64,000 nucleotides of DNA from Oceanibaculum pacificum (GTDB taxonomy: Bacteria; Pseudomonadota; Alphaproteobacteria; Oceanibaculales; Oceanibaculaceae). The position numbers and the translations under genes are program-made. Below the pieces are notes generated by a model, which did no database searches, was not told the origin of the DNA, and was given only the letters and a program-made list of their open reading frames with translations. Below, in pieces: positions 17,806-26,759 of this stretch. The stretch covers positions 1 through 64,000 of the forward strand of contig NZ_LPXN01000105.1 in assembly GCF_001618175.1 (NCBI RefSeq), given 5' to 3'. Position 1 is the stretch's first letter, and every line of letters begins with the position of its first letter.

Positions 17806-19848
17806 ATGGTGGCAGCGGAAAAATTCGATAAATCCGGACCCGAGTCCGATCAGGAGATGGATACCGGCGACCGTTCCGGCGCGCTTAATTTCGATCTGCG
17901 CACCGGCCAGCGGCTGGATCGTTTCTCCCGCACCGGAACCCATGCCTATGCGGCGGATTCGAAACTGGGCGTGCCGGGTCGGTTCTATGGCATGGTGCTG
18001 GACCCCAATCACCCGCCGCGCGTCAAGGCGCTGCGGGGGCTGAAGGGCGTGCGCCAGCCTGGCCTGACCTGGCTGGAGGAGTGGGCGGTGGTCCCCTGGC
18101 CGCTGGCGGGCGGCGCCCAGCGGCTGGTCTGCGTGTTCCGACAGCCGAACGGCGATCCGATCTTCGACGAGCGCTATTCGCCGATCATGCCGATGTCCGA
18201 ACGGGTCGTGCTGGACGATTTCCTGCGGCCCACGGTGGAGATGCTGCTCAATCTCTACCGGCTTGGCCTGTCGCATGGCGGCATCCGGCCGACCAATATC
18301 TATGAATGCCGCGACCAGCACCGCTTCGTCCTCGGCGAATGCGTCAGCATCCCGCCGGGCCTGGATCAGCCGGCCCTGTTCGAGAATGTGGACCGTGCCG
18401 CCACTGAGCCGCTGGCGCGGGGAGAGCCGACAATGGCCGACGATGTCTACAGCCTGGGCATCACCATGGTGGCGATGCTGATCGGCCGCAACCCGGTGCC
18501 CGATCTGGACGATAAGGGGTTGCTGCGCAAGCGCGTCGAGGGATCGACCTTCATGATGCTGGCGGAGCGCCACCGCCTGCCCTACGCCACGTTGGACTTG
18601 CTGCGCGGCATGCTGCAGGACGATGCGCGGGATCGCTGGTCGCTGATGGATATTGATGCCTGGCTGAGCGAGGCGACGATACCGCCCTTTCGCCTGCATC
18701 TGCCGAAATCGGCGGGTTGGCCAATGGAATTCCACGGCAGCCAGCACGGCACCCTTCGCTCGCTCGCCTACGCGGTTGCCCGGCACCGGGATATCGAAGG
18801 CGCGAAGGAATTTCTGAAAAGCCGCAAATTCCGCAACTGGATGGTGCGCGGTCTCGACGAGGAGCGCCTGCTGATCTCGCTGGAGGGGCTGTTCACCGAG
18901 CGCGAGGACGTCAATACCGACAGGATGGCAGAGGCGGTCTCGCTGACCTGCATGCTGATCAACCCCTTCGCGCCGCTGCACTATAAGGGGCTGGCGGTGA
19001 ACCCGACCGGCATGGGCACGATGCTGGCCGCCAGCATGGATGACAGCGTCATTCGCGGCCTGCTGATCGAATTGGTGAAGACCAACCTGCCGTTGCGCTG
19101 GCTGGGCATGCAGTCCGATACGGAGGGCTATGTCTCCACCCACCGCCAGCTTACCAAGGCTCAGGGGCTGGCCAGCCGCGCCGGCTGGGGCTTCGGGGTC
19201 GAGCGCGCCCTGTATGAGATGCAGCCGGCGGCGCGCTGCCTCAGCCCGTTGCTGGAGCGCTTTCTGATCTACCGGGTGGAAACCATTCTGCTGGCGCTGG
19301 AGCAGGTGGCTGCCAGCGCCAAGGAACCTTTTCTCCCGGTCGACCGGCACATCGTTGCCTTCGTGATGTCGCGGCGGCGCGATTTCTCCCTCGCCCTGCT
19401 GGATGGCATCGACAGCGAGGATTCGTTCGTGAAGGCCCAGGCCGCGCTGCGCTTCGTCGCCTATCTGGAGGAGAAAATCGCCGGCGCCGCGCTGCCGGAA
19501 CTGACCCGCATGATTGGCGCCATGCTACAGCCCGGCATTGACCGCATCCTGCGCCCCCGCCGGAAACACGATTTGCAGCGCAAGACCGATAAGGCCATCG
19601 AGGACGGCAAGTTGCAGGCGCTGCTCGATGTGTTCAAGCAGGGCGGGCTGTTCGAAAAGGATCAACGCGAATTTGCCGATGCCTGTTTCCGCTGGCGGGT
19701 CAATAATTCCCATCTGATATCGGCAGAGCACGACCAGAAACTGATGATGGCCCGCGCCGGGGAGATCGGCAGCCGTGTCGCCTTCTTCATCGCGATCAGC
19801 GCGTCGTCGCTCGTCGCGTCCGGCATCATGCTGTTCATGCTGATCTAG
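17806..19848 (+). CDS. Membrane-anchored protein-kinase-like protein (pseudokinase)
   Basis: A 680-residue protein. Residues about 45-290 follow the eukaryotic-type kinase fold: a catalytic-loop-like LSHGGIRPTNIY (normally HRDxKPxN), an activation-segment position reading FVLGE instead of DFG, and an intact alpha-F signature ADDVYSLGITMVAMLIG. The catalytic Asp of HRD is Gly and the DFG Asp is missing, so phosphotransfer is unlikely. Residues about 300-650 are an all-helical region I cannot assign. The last about 20 residues (VAFFIAISASSLVASGIMLFMLI) are one C-terminal membrane helix, so most of the protein is cytoplasmic and tail-anchored. The start ATG has a weak ribosome site; it seems monocistronic. 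Confidence 0.75.
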   Translation: MVAAEKFDKSGPESDQEMDTGDRSGALNFDLRTGQRLDRFSRTGTHAYAADSKLGVPGRFYGMVLDPNHPPRVKALRGLKGVRQPGLTWLEEWAVVPWPLAGGAQRLVCVFRQPNGDPIFDERYSPIMPMSERVVLDDFLRPTVEMLLNLYRLGLSHGGIRPTNIYECRDQHRFVLGECVSIPPGLDQPALFENVDRAATEPLARGEPTMADDVYSLGITMVAMLIGRNPVPDLDDKGLLRKRVEGSTFMMLAERHRLPYATLDLLRGMLQDDARDRWSLMDIDAWLSEATIPPFRLHLPKSAGWPMEFHGSQHGTLRSLAYAVARHRDIEGAKEFLKSRKFRNWMVRGLDEERLLISLEGLFTEREDVNTDRMAEAVSLTCMLINPFAPLHYKGLAVNPTGMGTMLAASMDDSVIRGLLIELVKTNLPLRWLGMQSDTEGYVSTHRQLTKAQGLASRAGWGFGVERALYEMQPAARCLSPLLERFLIYRVETILLALEQVAASAKEPFLPVDRHIVAFVMSRRRDFSLALLDGIDSEDSFVKAQAALRFVAYLEEKIAGAALPELTRMIGAMLQPGIDRILRPRRKHDLQRKTDKAIEDGKLQALLDVFKQGGLFEKDQREFADACFRWRVNNSHLISAEHDQKLMMARAGEIGSRVAFFIAISASSLVASGIMLFMLI

Positions 19849-19891
19849 CGGCCCCTCTGGCGAAAGCCCGCCTTCCGGCTATACTGGCGCC

Positions 19892-19981
19892 ATGAAGCTC
19901 TATCGGTTCCATAGCGAGCGGCCGGCCAACCGCCATCGCGAATTGCTGATCCTGTGCGCGCGCATTGGCTATAACCCGTAG
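19892..19981 (+). CDS. Possible 29-residue peptide or gene remnant
   Basis: An ATG-started frame of 29 codons (MKLYRFHSERPANRHRELL..) ending in TAG, inside the 205-base gap before the aminotransferase gene. It reads like the start of a longer protein that was cut off, but I cannot name a parent. A leader-peptide role is also possible. There is no clear ribosome site, so support is weak. Confidence 0.25.
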   Translation: MKLYRFHSERPANRHRELLILCARIGYNP

Positions 19982-20053
19982 CGCTGGGTGTGTTCCGAAC
20001 CGCCGGTCCAGGCGACCGGCGTCCCCGACACCGCCCTCCACGGAGCCTGCCGC

Positions 20054-21433
20054 ATGAACGCCGTTAACCGTTCCATCGACACCAAGACCTATCAGCAGCG
20101 CGACGCCGCGCACCATCTGCACCCCTTCACCGACTACAAGGCGCTGGCCCGCGAGGGCACGCGGGTGATCACCCGCGCCGAGGGCTGCCATATCTGGGAT
20201 TCCGAAGGCAACAAGATCCTCGACGGCATGGCCGGCCTGTGGTGCGTGAATGTCGGCTATGGCCGCAGGGAGCTGGCCGACGCCGCCTACAAGCAGCTGA
20301 TGGAGCTGCCCTTCTATAATAGCTTCTTCAAGACCACCAACGCGCCGGCAGCCGACCTGGCGGCGAAGCTGGCGGAGGTGACGCCGGCCGGGCTGAACCA
20401 CGCCTTCTTCGCCAATTCCGGGTCGGAGGCGAACGACACCATCGTGCGCATGGTGCGGCACTACTGGAACCTGAAGGGCCAGCCGGACCGCAAGACCATC
20501 ATCAGCCGGGAATATGGCTATCACGGCTCCACTATGGCCTCGGTCAGCCTGTGCGGAATGAGCGCCATGCACGGCCAGGGCGACCTGCCGCTGCCCGGCT
20601 TCCACCATATCGATCCGCCCTACCAGTTCCGCGACGGCGCCAACATGACGCCGGAGGAATTCGGCCTGGCGGCGGCGCGCAAGCTGGAAGCGGCGATCCA
20701 CCATATCGGGCCGGACAGGGTGGCCGCCTTCATCGCCGAGCCGATCCAGGGGGCCGGTGGCGTGATCATCCCGCCGATGAGCTATTTTCCGGAAATCCAG
20801 CGCATCTGCCGTGAATACGGCATTCTGCTGATCGCCGACGAGGTGATCTGCGGCTTCGGGCGCACCGGCCGCTGGTTCGGCTGCGACAGCTTCGACATCC
20901 AGCCCGACCTGATGCCGATCGCCAAGGGCCTGTCCTCGGGCTATCAGCCGATCTCTGCCGTCATGGTGGGGGAGCGGGTGGCGACCACCTTCATCGAGGA
21001 AGGTGGCGAGTTCTATCACGGCTTCACCTATTCCGGGCATCCGGTGGCGGCTGCCGTGGCGCTGGAGAACATCGCCATTATTCAGCGCGAAAAGCTGGTG
21101 GAGCGGGTGGCCGGCGATATCGGCCCGTATTTCGCCGAGAAGCTGCGCAGCCTGGAGGATATCCCCATCGTCGGGGAGGTTCGCACCATGGGGCTGATCG
21201 GCGCGGTGGAGCTGGTGAAGGACCGCAAGAACCGCACCTTCTTCGAGCGGCTGGGGGCCACCGGCACGATCTGCCGCGACCATTGCTTTGCCAATAATCT
21301 GGTGATGCGCGCTGTGCGCGACACGATGGTGGTCTCCCCGCCGCTGATCATCAGCCACGACGAGGTGGACGAGCTGGTCGCCAAGGCCCGCGCCGCGATC
21401 ACCGCCACGGCGCGGGATGTCGGTGTCCTCTAG
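20054..21433 (+). CDS. spuC: Class III aminotransferase, putrescine:pyruvate type (SpuC-like)
   Basis: A 459-residue PLP enzyme. It shows the SpuC-like start HPFTDYKALAREGTRVITRAEG, the GLWCVNVGYGR block, SGSEANDT for the cofactor phosphate, IADEVICGFGRTG, and the PLP lysine in MPIAKGLSSGY. From memory the match to Pseudomonas SpuC is close along the whole length. It should move an amino group from putrescine or a related amine to pyruvate. I chose ATG 20054 because the residues upstream are unlike the family. Its stop lies 17 bases inside the next gene, and aguA follows, so it probably opens a polyamine-use operon. A paralogue is at 26760. Confidence 0.85.
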   Translation: MNAVNRSIDTKTYQQRDAAHHLHPFTDYKALAREGTRVITRAEGCHIWDSEGNKILDGMAGLWCVNVGYGRRELADAAYKQLMELPFYNSFFKTTNAPAADLAAKLAEVTPAGLNHAFFANSGSEANDTIVRMVRHYWNLKGQPDRKTIISREYGYHGSTMASVSLCGMSAMHGQGDLPLPGFHHIDPPYQFRDGANMTPEEFGLAAARKLEAAIHHIGPDRVAAFIAEPIQGAGGVIIPPMSYFPEIQRICREYGILLIADEVICGFGRTGRWFGCDSFDIQPDLMPIAKGLSSGYQPISAVMVGERVATTFIEEGGEFYHGFTYSGHPVAAAVALENIAIIQREKLVERVAGDIGPYFAEKLRSLEDIPIVGEVRTMGLIGAVELVKDRKNRTFFERLGATGTICRDHCFANNLVMRAVRDTMVVSPPLIISHDEVDELVAKARAAITATARDVGVL

Positions 21434-22358
21434 CATCGAGGCGGCGGGCGGGACGGTCGGCTGGCTGACGGCCGACGACGGGATTCGCGTCCGCTACGCC
21501 GTGTTCTCGCACGCCAAGCCGCGCGGCACCTTCCTGGTGCTGCCCGGCTTCACCGAGTTCATCGAGAAATATCTGGAAGTCGTCGCCGAATTGCAGGCGC
21601 GCGGCTTCCAGGCCGTGGTGCTGGATTGGCGCGGCCAGGGCAAGTCCGACCGGGCCTTGGAGGATCGGCACAAGGGCCATGTGCTGCATTTCGGTCATTT
21701 CCAGCAGGATACGGCGCAGCTTCTGGATGCGGTGGTGACGCCTCTGGCGGCTGGCGGGCCGCTCTACGGGCTGGGCCATTCGATGGGCGGCCATAATCTG
21801 CTGCGGCTGCTGCATGACCGGCCGGGGCGGTTCCGTTGCGCCATTGCGGTGGCGCCGATGGTCGATGTCTGGGCCGGCTGGCTGCCGCCCTGGGCCAGCC
21901 GCCTGATCGTGCGCATCGTCGCGCGCTTCACGCCGAACCATTATGTGCCGAAGACCGGGCCTTACGATCCGGAAACCAAACGCTTTGCCGGCAATCCGCT
22001 GACAAGCGACCGGGAAAGGTTCGAGCGCACCAAGCAGCTCATCCTGGCCGATCCCGAACTGGCGCTGGGCGGGCCGACCTGGACCTGGCTGAAAAGCGCC
22101 TATGACAGCATGGATACGCTGTCCGACCCGGCCTATGCGGCGGCGATTGACACGCCGGTGCTGCTGGCCAGCGCCGGGGCGGACCGGATCGTGCGTAGCC
22201 CGGCGCAGCATCGCCTGGCGCGGTTGATGCCGGCTTGCCGGCTACTTGATATGCCCGGCGCGAGGCACGAAATTTTGCTGGAACGGGATGACATTCGCCA
22301 AGCCTTCTGGCAGGCAGTGGACGATTTCCTGGCCGAGCATGAAGGAGAGAAGGCGTGA
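21417..22358 (+). CDS. Alpha/beta hydrolase, lysophospholipase (PldB) type
   Basis: A 313-residue serine hydrolase. The nucleophile elbow is GLGHSMGGHN, the oxyanion region is LVLPGFTEFIEKY, and the late acid/base residues are in AGADRIV and GARHEILLE, so the catalytic triad appears intact. Family members act as monoacylglycerol lipases or lysophospholipases. The gene overlaps the aminotransferase by 17 bases upstream and aguA by 4 bases downstream (GTGA), so it is translated as part of the polyamine operon; how a lipase-like enzyme fits that pathway is unclear. Confidence 0.82.
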   Translation: MSVSSSIEAAGGTVGWLTADDGIRVRYAVFSHAKPRGTFLVLPGFTEFIEKYLEVVAELQARGFQAVVLDWRGQGKSDRALEDRHKGHVLHFGHFQQDTAQLLDAVVTPLAAGGPLYGLGHSMGGHNLLRLLHDRPGRFRCAIAVAPMVDVWAGWLPPWASRLIVRIVARFTPNHYVPKTGPYDPETKRFAGNPLTSDRERFERTKQLILADPELALGGPTWTWLKSAYDSMDTLSDPAYAAAIDTPVLLASAGADRIVRSPAQHRLARLMPACRLLDMPGARHEILLERDDIRQAFWQAVDDFLAEHEGEKA

Positions 22359-23395
22359 GCACCCCGGTCGAGGAGGGCTTCCATATGCCCGGCGAATGGC
22401 ATCCGCATCGCCGTTGCTGGATGGCCTGGCCGGTCGGCGACCGGCTGTGGGGGGAAAAGACCGGCCAGGCGCATGACGCCTTCGTCGCCGTCGCCCGCGC
22501 CATCGCCCGGTTCGAGCCGGTGGCGATGCTGGCCAACCCGGCCGACGCGCCGGTCGCGCGCCGGCTGCTGGGCGACGCCGCCACGGTGATCGAGGCGGCT
22601 TTCGACGATTCCTGGTTTCGCGATACCGGCCCCAGCTTCGTCATCGACGGCAAGGGCGGCCTTGCCGGGGTGGATTGGGTGTTCAACGCCTGGGGCAACC
22701 GCCAGCCGCACGATAAGGACGCCGCGATAGCCGGCTGGCTGCTGGCGCGCGAGGGCATCGCCCGCTATTCCAGCCCGCTGGTGAATGAGGGCGGGGCGAT
22801 CCATGTCGATGGCGAGGGCACGATGCTGGCGGTGGAGACGACCATCCCCAACGCCAACCGCAATTCGCTGACTCGCTATCGCATCGACAGCGAGCTGCGC
22901 GACGCGACCGGCTGCACCAAGGTGATCTGGCTGCCCGGCGGGCTGGACGGAGATTACGGCCCGGTCGGCACCGACGGGCATATCGACACGGTGGCCTGCT
23001 TCGCCCGGCCGGGCGTGGTGCTGGCGCAGGTGACGCTCGACCCGGCGGACAGCGACTATGCGACGCTGCAGGCCAATCTCGCCATCCTGAAGGGGGCGAC
23101 CGACGCCAGGGGGCGGAAACTGGAGATCGTCGAGATCGAGCAGCCGGCCCGGCGCGAGGATCACGCCACCGGTGGCCGCCTGCCGATGTCCTATGTGAAT
23201 TTCTACCTGGCCGGCACGTCCGGCGGCCCGCGGGGGCTGGTGCTGCCGGTCTATGACGACCCGGCGGACGGGCCCGCCATCGCCACGCTGCGACGGGTGT
23301 TCCCGGATCGCGAGATCGTCACCATCCCCGGCACCATCCTGTTCGAGGGCGGCGGCGGGGTGCATTGCATCACGCAGCAGGAACCCGCGCCTTAG
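22355..23395 (+). CDS. aguA: Agmatine deiminase
   Basis: A 346-residue peptidyl-arginine-deiminase-family enzyme that hydrolyses agmatine to N-carbamoylputrescine and ammonia. Visible are FHMPGEWHPHRRCWMAWP, the substrate-binding DDSWFRDTGPSF, the acidic GHIDTVACF and the catalytic cysteine near the C-terminus in EGGGGVHCITQQ. Length is normal for the family (about 350-370). The GTG start follows GGAGAGAAGG and overlaps the TGA of the hydrolase gene; an internal ATG is 10 codons later. With aguB at 24051 this completes agmatine-to-putrescine conversion. Confidence 0.9.
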   Translation: MSTPVEEGFHMPGEWHPHRRCWMAWPVGDRLWGEKTGQAHDAFVAVARAIARFEPVAMLANPADAPVARRLLGDAATVIEAAFDDSWFRDTGPSFVIDGKGGLAGVDWVFNAWGNRQPHDKDAAIAGWLLAREGIARYSSPLVNEGGAIHVDGEGTMLAVETTIPNANRNSLTRYRIDSELRDATGCTKVIWLPGGLDGDYGPVGTDGHIDTVACFARPGVVLAQVTLDPADSDYATLQANLAILKGATDARGRKLEIVEIEQPARREDHATGGRLPMSYVNFYLAGTSGGPRGLVLPVYDDPADGPAIATLRRVFPDREIVTIPGTILFEGGGGVHCITQQEPAP

Positions 23396-23886
23396 GACGT
23401 TTCCGCGCTCATGGTGAACGCCATCACGCCGAGGAAGCGATTCACCACCGTCTTGTTATCCGACAGCGGCAGGATCGCCACCTCGTAGCGCAGGAAGTGC
23501 TTCTGTCGCCAGCCGACCGGCCCGAAGGCGCGGGCCGGGATCGCTTCGTCGCGAATTTTGCAATAGAGCAGACGGGTATGCTCGCCCAGCACGGTATCGA
23601 CCAGCTGGCCGGTATTGTCCACGCCGACCCAGCCGGTGATGCGGGTGCCGATCAGCGTGTAGCGGAAATTATCGATCTCCGGCAGCGATTCGACGAGAAA
23701 CAGATCGCCCAGATAAGGCTTCATCCTGGCCGGGTCGAAATCGGCGCGGGCCGGCAGCCGGCCCGGTGCCGATTTGCTGCGCCACAGCTCGACCACGGCC
23801 CGAACGCTCGGCGACTGGCAATCGAGCGCGAAATCGACAAAGCTGCCATTCGGTCCGAGGGGCTGGAGCGGGCGGCTTGCGTTCAT
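23392..23886 (-). CDS. PAS-fold protein (PAS_5 type)
   Basis: A 164-residue protein of the alphaproteobacterial PAS_5 class: a helical N-terminus (VRAVVELWRSKSAPGRLPARADFDP), then the core with FLVESLPEIDNFRYTLIGTRITG and a final strand pair (HFLRYEVAILPLSDN..VNRFLGVMAF). No output domain follows, so it senses or scaffolds without an obvious effector. It sits between aguA (converging, 4-base overlap) and aguB (diverging), and a second protein of this type lies at 25196. The ligand is unknown. Confidence 0.72.
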   Translation of the reverse strand: MNASRPLQPLGPNGSFVDFALDCQSPSVRAVVELWRSKSAPGRLPARADFDPARMKPYLGDLFLVESLPEIDNFRYTLIGTRITGWVGVDNTGQLVDTVLGEHTRLLYCKIRDEAIPARAFGPVGWRQKHFLRYEVAILPLSDNKTVVNRFLGVMAFTMSAETS

Positions 23887-24050
23887 GCTGCTTCCGGCTT
23901 TGCGGTATCGGTCACGCCTATTCTACGGCGTCATACTCTTTTAGGATCATCGGCGGCATCGTCGGCGGGGTCAACCGCCCGGCTGGAATTTCACGTCACA
24001 TCACCAATATGGCGGCTATCCGCCAATGCCCAGCAATTTGGAGAGGCTGA

Positions 24051-24926
24051 ATGACCGAAGTGACTCTTGCCGCGACGCAGATGGCCTGTTCCTGGGACAA
24101 GGCGGCCAATGTCGCCCGGGCCGAGGCGCTGGTGCGCGAGGCGGCGGGACGGGGCGCGAACGTCATCCTGATCCAGGAGCTGTTCGAGACGCCTTATTTC
24201 TGCGTCGACCAGAAGCTGGAGCTGTTTCGCCTGGCCAGCCCCATTGCCGAGAACGAGACGGTGAAGCGCATGCAGACGCTGGCGGTTGAACTGGGCGTGG
24301 TGCTGCCGGTCAGCGTGTTCGAGCGGGCGAACAACGCCTATTACAATTCCATCGTCATACTGGATGCCGACGGCGCCAATCTGGGCGTCTACCGCAAGTC
24401 GCACATTCCCGACGGGCCGGGCTATCAGGAGAAATTCTACTTCAACCCCGGCGACACCGGCTTCAAGGTGTTCGATACGCGCTTCGGCAAGCTAGGCTGC
24501 GCCATCTGCTGGGACCAATGGTTCCCGGAAAGCGCGCGCGCCATGGCGCTGATGGGGGCCGACTTCCTGTTCTACCCCACCGCCATCGGCAGCGAGCCGC
24601 AGGATGCCAGCCTGGATTCGATGGAGCATTGGCGCACCACGATGCGCGGCCATGCGGCGGCCAACATGATGCCGCTTCTCGCCAGCAACCGTATCGGCCG
24701 GGAGGAGGGCGACGCCGCTGGCATCACCTTCTACGGCTCCTCCTTCATCGCCGACCATAAGGGCCAGCTTGTGGCGGAAGCGAACCGCACCGACGAGACG
24801 GTGCTGACCGCCCGCTTCGACCTGGACCGCATCCGCGCCGAGCGCGCCGGCTGGGGGTTTTTCCGTGATCGCCGGCCGGAATTATATGGGCCGCTGATGA
24901 CCTTGGATGGACAAACCCGGCGCTAG
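24051..24926 (+). CDS. aguB: N-carbamoylputrescine amidase
   Basis: A 291-residue nitrilase-superfamily enzyme converting N-carbamoylputrescine to putrescine, CO2 and ammonia. The Glu-Lys-Cys triad is visible: Glu in LIQELFETPYF, Lys in YRKSHIPDGPGY and Cys in GCAICWDQWFPE. The PGYQEKFYFNPGDTGF stretch is typical of AguB. The length is standard. It lies downstream of aguA but behind the oppositely oriented PAS gene, so it needs its own promoter, presumably in 23887-24050, shared with that gene. Confidence 0.92.
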   Translation: MTEVTLAATQMACSWDKAANVARAEALVREAAGRGANVILIQELFETPYFCVDQKLELFRLASPIAENETVKRMQTLAVELGVVLPVSVFERANNAYYNSIVILDADGANLGVYRKSHIPDGPGYQEKFYFNPGDTGFKVFDTRFGKLGCAICWDQWFPESARAMALMGADFLFYPTAIGSEPQDASLDSMEHWRTTMRGHAAANMMPLLASNRIGREEGDAAGITFYGSSFIADHKGQLVAEANRTDETVLTARFDLDRIRAERAGWGFFRDRRPELYGPLMTLDGQTRR

Positions 24927-25195
24927 GTCAATCCAGAATACGATCGGCGGCCGTCTTCCTTTCATTTTCCGCATCATGCAAAAGACAGGGCCAGATACCC
25001 TGTACTGAAACATCCCGTTTATGAATCCGTCTCAATTCGCGATTGCTTGCCAAGGCAAGGCGGATATGCCGGCGTTATTTTTATTTTTTGCGAGATTTTT
25101 GTGGTTTCCATCGTGTTTACCATCTTACGGTATGTGGAATACGCCGTTATGCACCGGCAGGGCGGGCGGCGCCTTATGACCAACCGGATGGGACG

Positions 25196-25744
25196 ATGCT
25201 CGACCGGCAAATCATTGAGGGGCGGATCGAGACGCAAGAGCTGTCTCTGGACCTTCTCGGCTATGGGAGCCTGTACAAACTGCATCGCTACTGGGATCAG
25301 GCGCGCCAGGGGCGGCGCTGGCTGCGCTATGATTTGCTGCGGCCGGAGGAATTCGCCTTCGCCTGGCCGCGTGTCGCCCTGGTGGAACGGCGGGAGAAGC
25401 CTTGCCGGAATCGCCAGTTCCTCATCCGCTTGACCGGCTCCAATCTCGAGAACACGCCGTTTGGTTTCACCGCGGGCAGCTTCGTGGAGGATGTCGCGGT
25501 CGATTGGTATCGCGCGCATCTCATGGCCCGCTACGCGCGCTTCTTCGAGGCCGGCCAGCCCTGCCTGGACCGCGTGCGCGTGCAGCTTCCGCCGGCGTCG
25601 CGCCACTTCGCCTATGACCGGCTGCTGCTGCCCCTGACGCTGACCGGCGACCGCGTCGATCTGCTGCTGCTCGCCAGTGCCGGCTCCGACCCGCTCAACC
25701 TGTATATGGCCAGCCAGATGCGGGATTACGCGGTCGATGCCTAA
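25196..25744 (+). CDS. PAS-fold protein (PAS_5 type), second copy
   Basis: About 182 residues with the same layout as the protein at 23392: a helical start (LYKLHRYWDQARQGRRWLRYDLLRPEEF), a PAS-like core (FLIRLTGSNLENTPFGFTAGSF) and a C-terminal strand pair (HFAYDRLLLPLTLTGDRVDLLLLAS). No effector domain. The ATG at 25196 was chosen because family members start shortly before this helix; the frame is open 51 codons further upstream through AT-rich sequence that does not look coding. The 269-base gap before it holds no other gene I can support. The stop overlaps the converging YgfZ-like gene by 4 bases. Confidence 0.7.
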   Translation: MLDRQIIEGRIETQELSLDLLGYGSLYKLHRYWDQARQGRRWLRYDLLRPEEFAFAWPRVALVERREKPCRNRQFLIRLTGSNLENTPFGFTAGSFVEDVAVDWYRAHLMARYARFFEAGQPCLDRVRVQLPPASRHFAYDRLLLPLTLTGDRVDLLLLASAGSDPLNLYMASQMRDYAVDA

Positions 25745-26610
25745 AAGGCCGCCCAGCCCGGCTTGCGCGGGGTGAGGCGCGTCTCGCCGACGGTCATCGC
25801 GCCGTCGGCTTCCAGCGCCTCCAGCCGGATCAGCGCCAGGCCCTGTCCGTCCACGGCGCTGCGCATCTCGCCCGCTTCCTTGCCGGCGCTCTCGATGATG
25901 GCGCCGGGTTCGGGGATCGGCCCGTCGATGGCGACCGGCATCAGCCGCTTCTTGATCAGGCCGCGATATTTGGTGCGCGCGGTCAGCTCCTGGCCGACAT
26001 AGCAGCCTTTCTTCCAATCGACGCCGCGCAGCTCGTCGAAGCCATTTTCCAGCAGAATGGCCTTTTCCACCTGCATGTCGCGGCTGCCGTCGGGCAGGCC
26101 CAGCGAGATACGCAGCCAGTCGTAATCGGCAACTAGGCCGGCCGAGAAGCCGGCCTGCTCCAAGGCGGCCATGTCGGGCAGATACAGCCGCGCCCCGGCC
26201 TCCGCCAGGCGGGGATCGACGAAGGCCACGCCCGCGCCGAAGCCCGTGGCCGCACCGGGCTCGGCCGGCAGGCCCAGCGCCTCCAGCGCGTCGTCGCCAT
26301 AGGCCAGCGCCACCGGCCAGTCCAGCAGTTCCAGCACCACCTTGGAACGCAGCTTGTAGAGCGACAGACGGCGCTTCAGATCTTCGATGCGGTCAGCCTC
26401 CGCCTCCAGCAGAAAGGCGTCCTCCCGTTCGACGATGAAGAAATCATGCAGAAACTTGCCCTGCGGCGTCAGCAGCGCCGCCCAGATCGCCCGTCTGGGT
26501 CCGGCTTTCTCGATGTCGTTGGAGATCAGCCCCTGCAGGAAGCCGCGCCTGTCCTCGCCGGCGATCCTCAGCAGACGGCGGGGCGGCAGGATAAAATGGC
26601 GGTCGGTCAT
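25741..26610 (-). CDS. ygfZ: Folate-binding YgfZ/IBA57-like protein
   Basis: About 289 residues of the GcvT-like fold. It has the family hallmark KGCYVGQELTAR (near residue 200 from the chosen start) with the conserved cysteine needed for folate-dependent iron-sulfur cluster repair or assembly. The N-terminal RGFLQGLISNDIE block is also typical. I chose MTDRHFILPP; the open frame runs 23 codons further upstream without homology. It diverges from the aminotransferase gene at 26760, with 149 bases between the starts for both promoters. Confidence 0.87.
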   Translation of the reverse strand: MTDRHFILPPRRLLRIAGEDRRGFLQGLISNDIEKAGPRRAIWAALLTPQGKFLHDFFIVEREDAFLLEAEADRIEDLKRRLSLYKLRSKVVLELLDWPVALAYGDDALEALGLPAEPGAATGFGAGVAFVDPRLAEAGARLYLPDMAALEQAGFSAGLVADYDWLRISLGLPDGSRDMQVEKAILLENGFDELRGVDWKKGCYVGQELTARTKYRGLIKKRLMPVAIDGPIPEPGAIIESAGKEAGEMRSAVDGQGLALIRLEALEADGAMTVGETRLTPRKPGWAAF

Positions 26611-26759
26611 TCCGGTCTTTCCGTTGTCAGGCTCCCGGACATATCTCGGACCGGGACGGGGCGGATGCAAGTCTGCCATGAAGCGATGCCGCCAGCCCTT
26701 TTCTTTGCATCGGGTACGCGGTAATCATCGCTGATGCCGCTGAAAGGGAGTGCTTCTTC

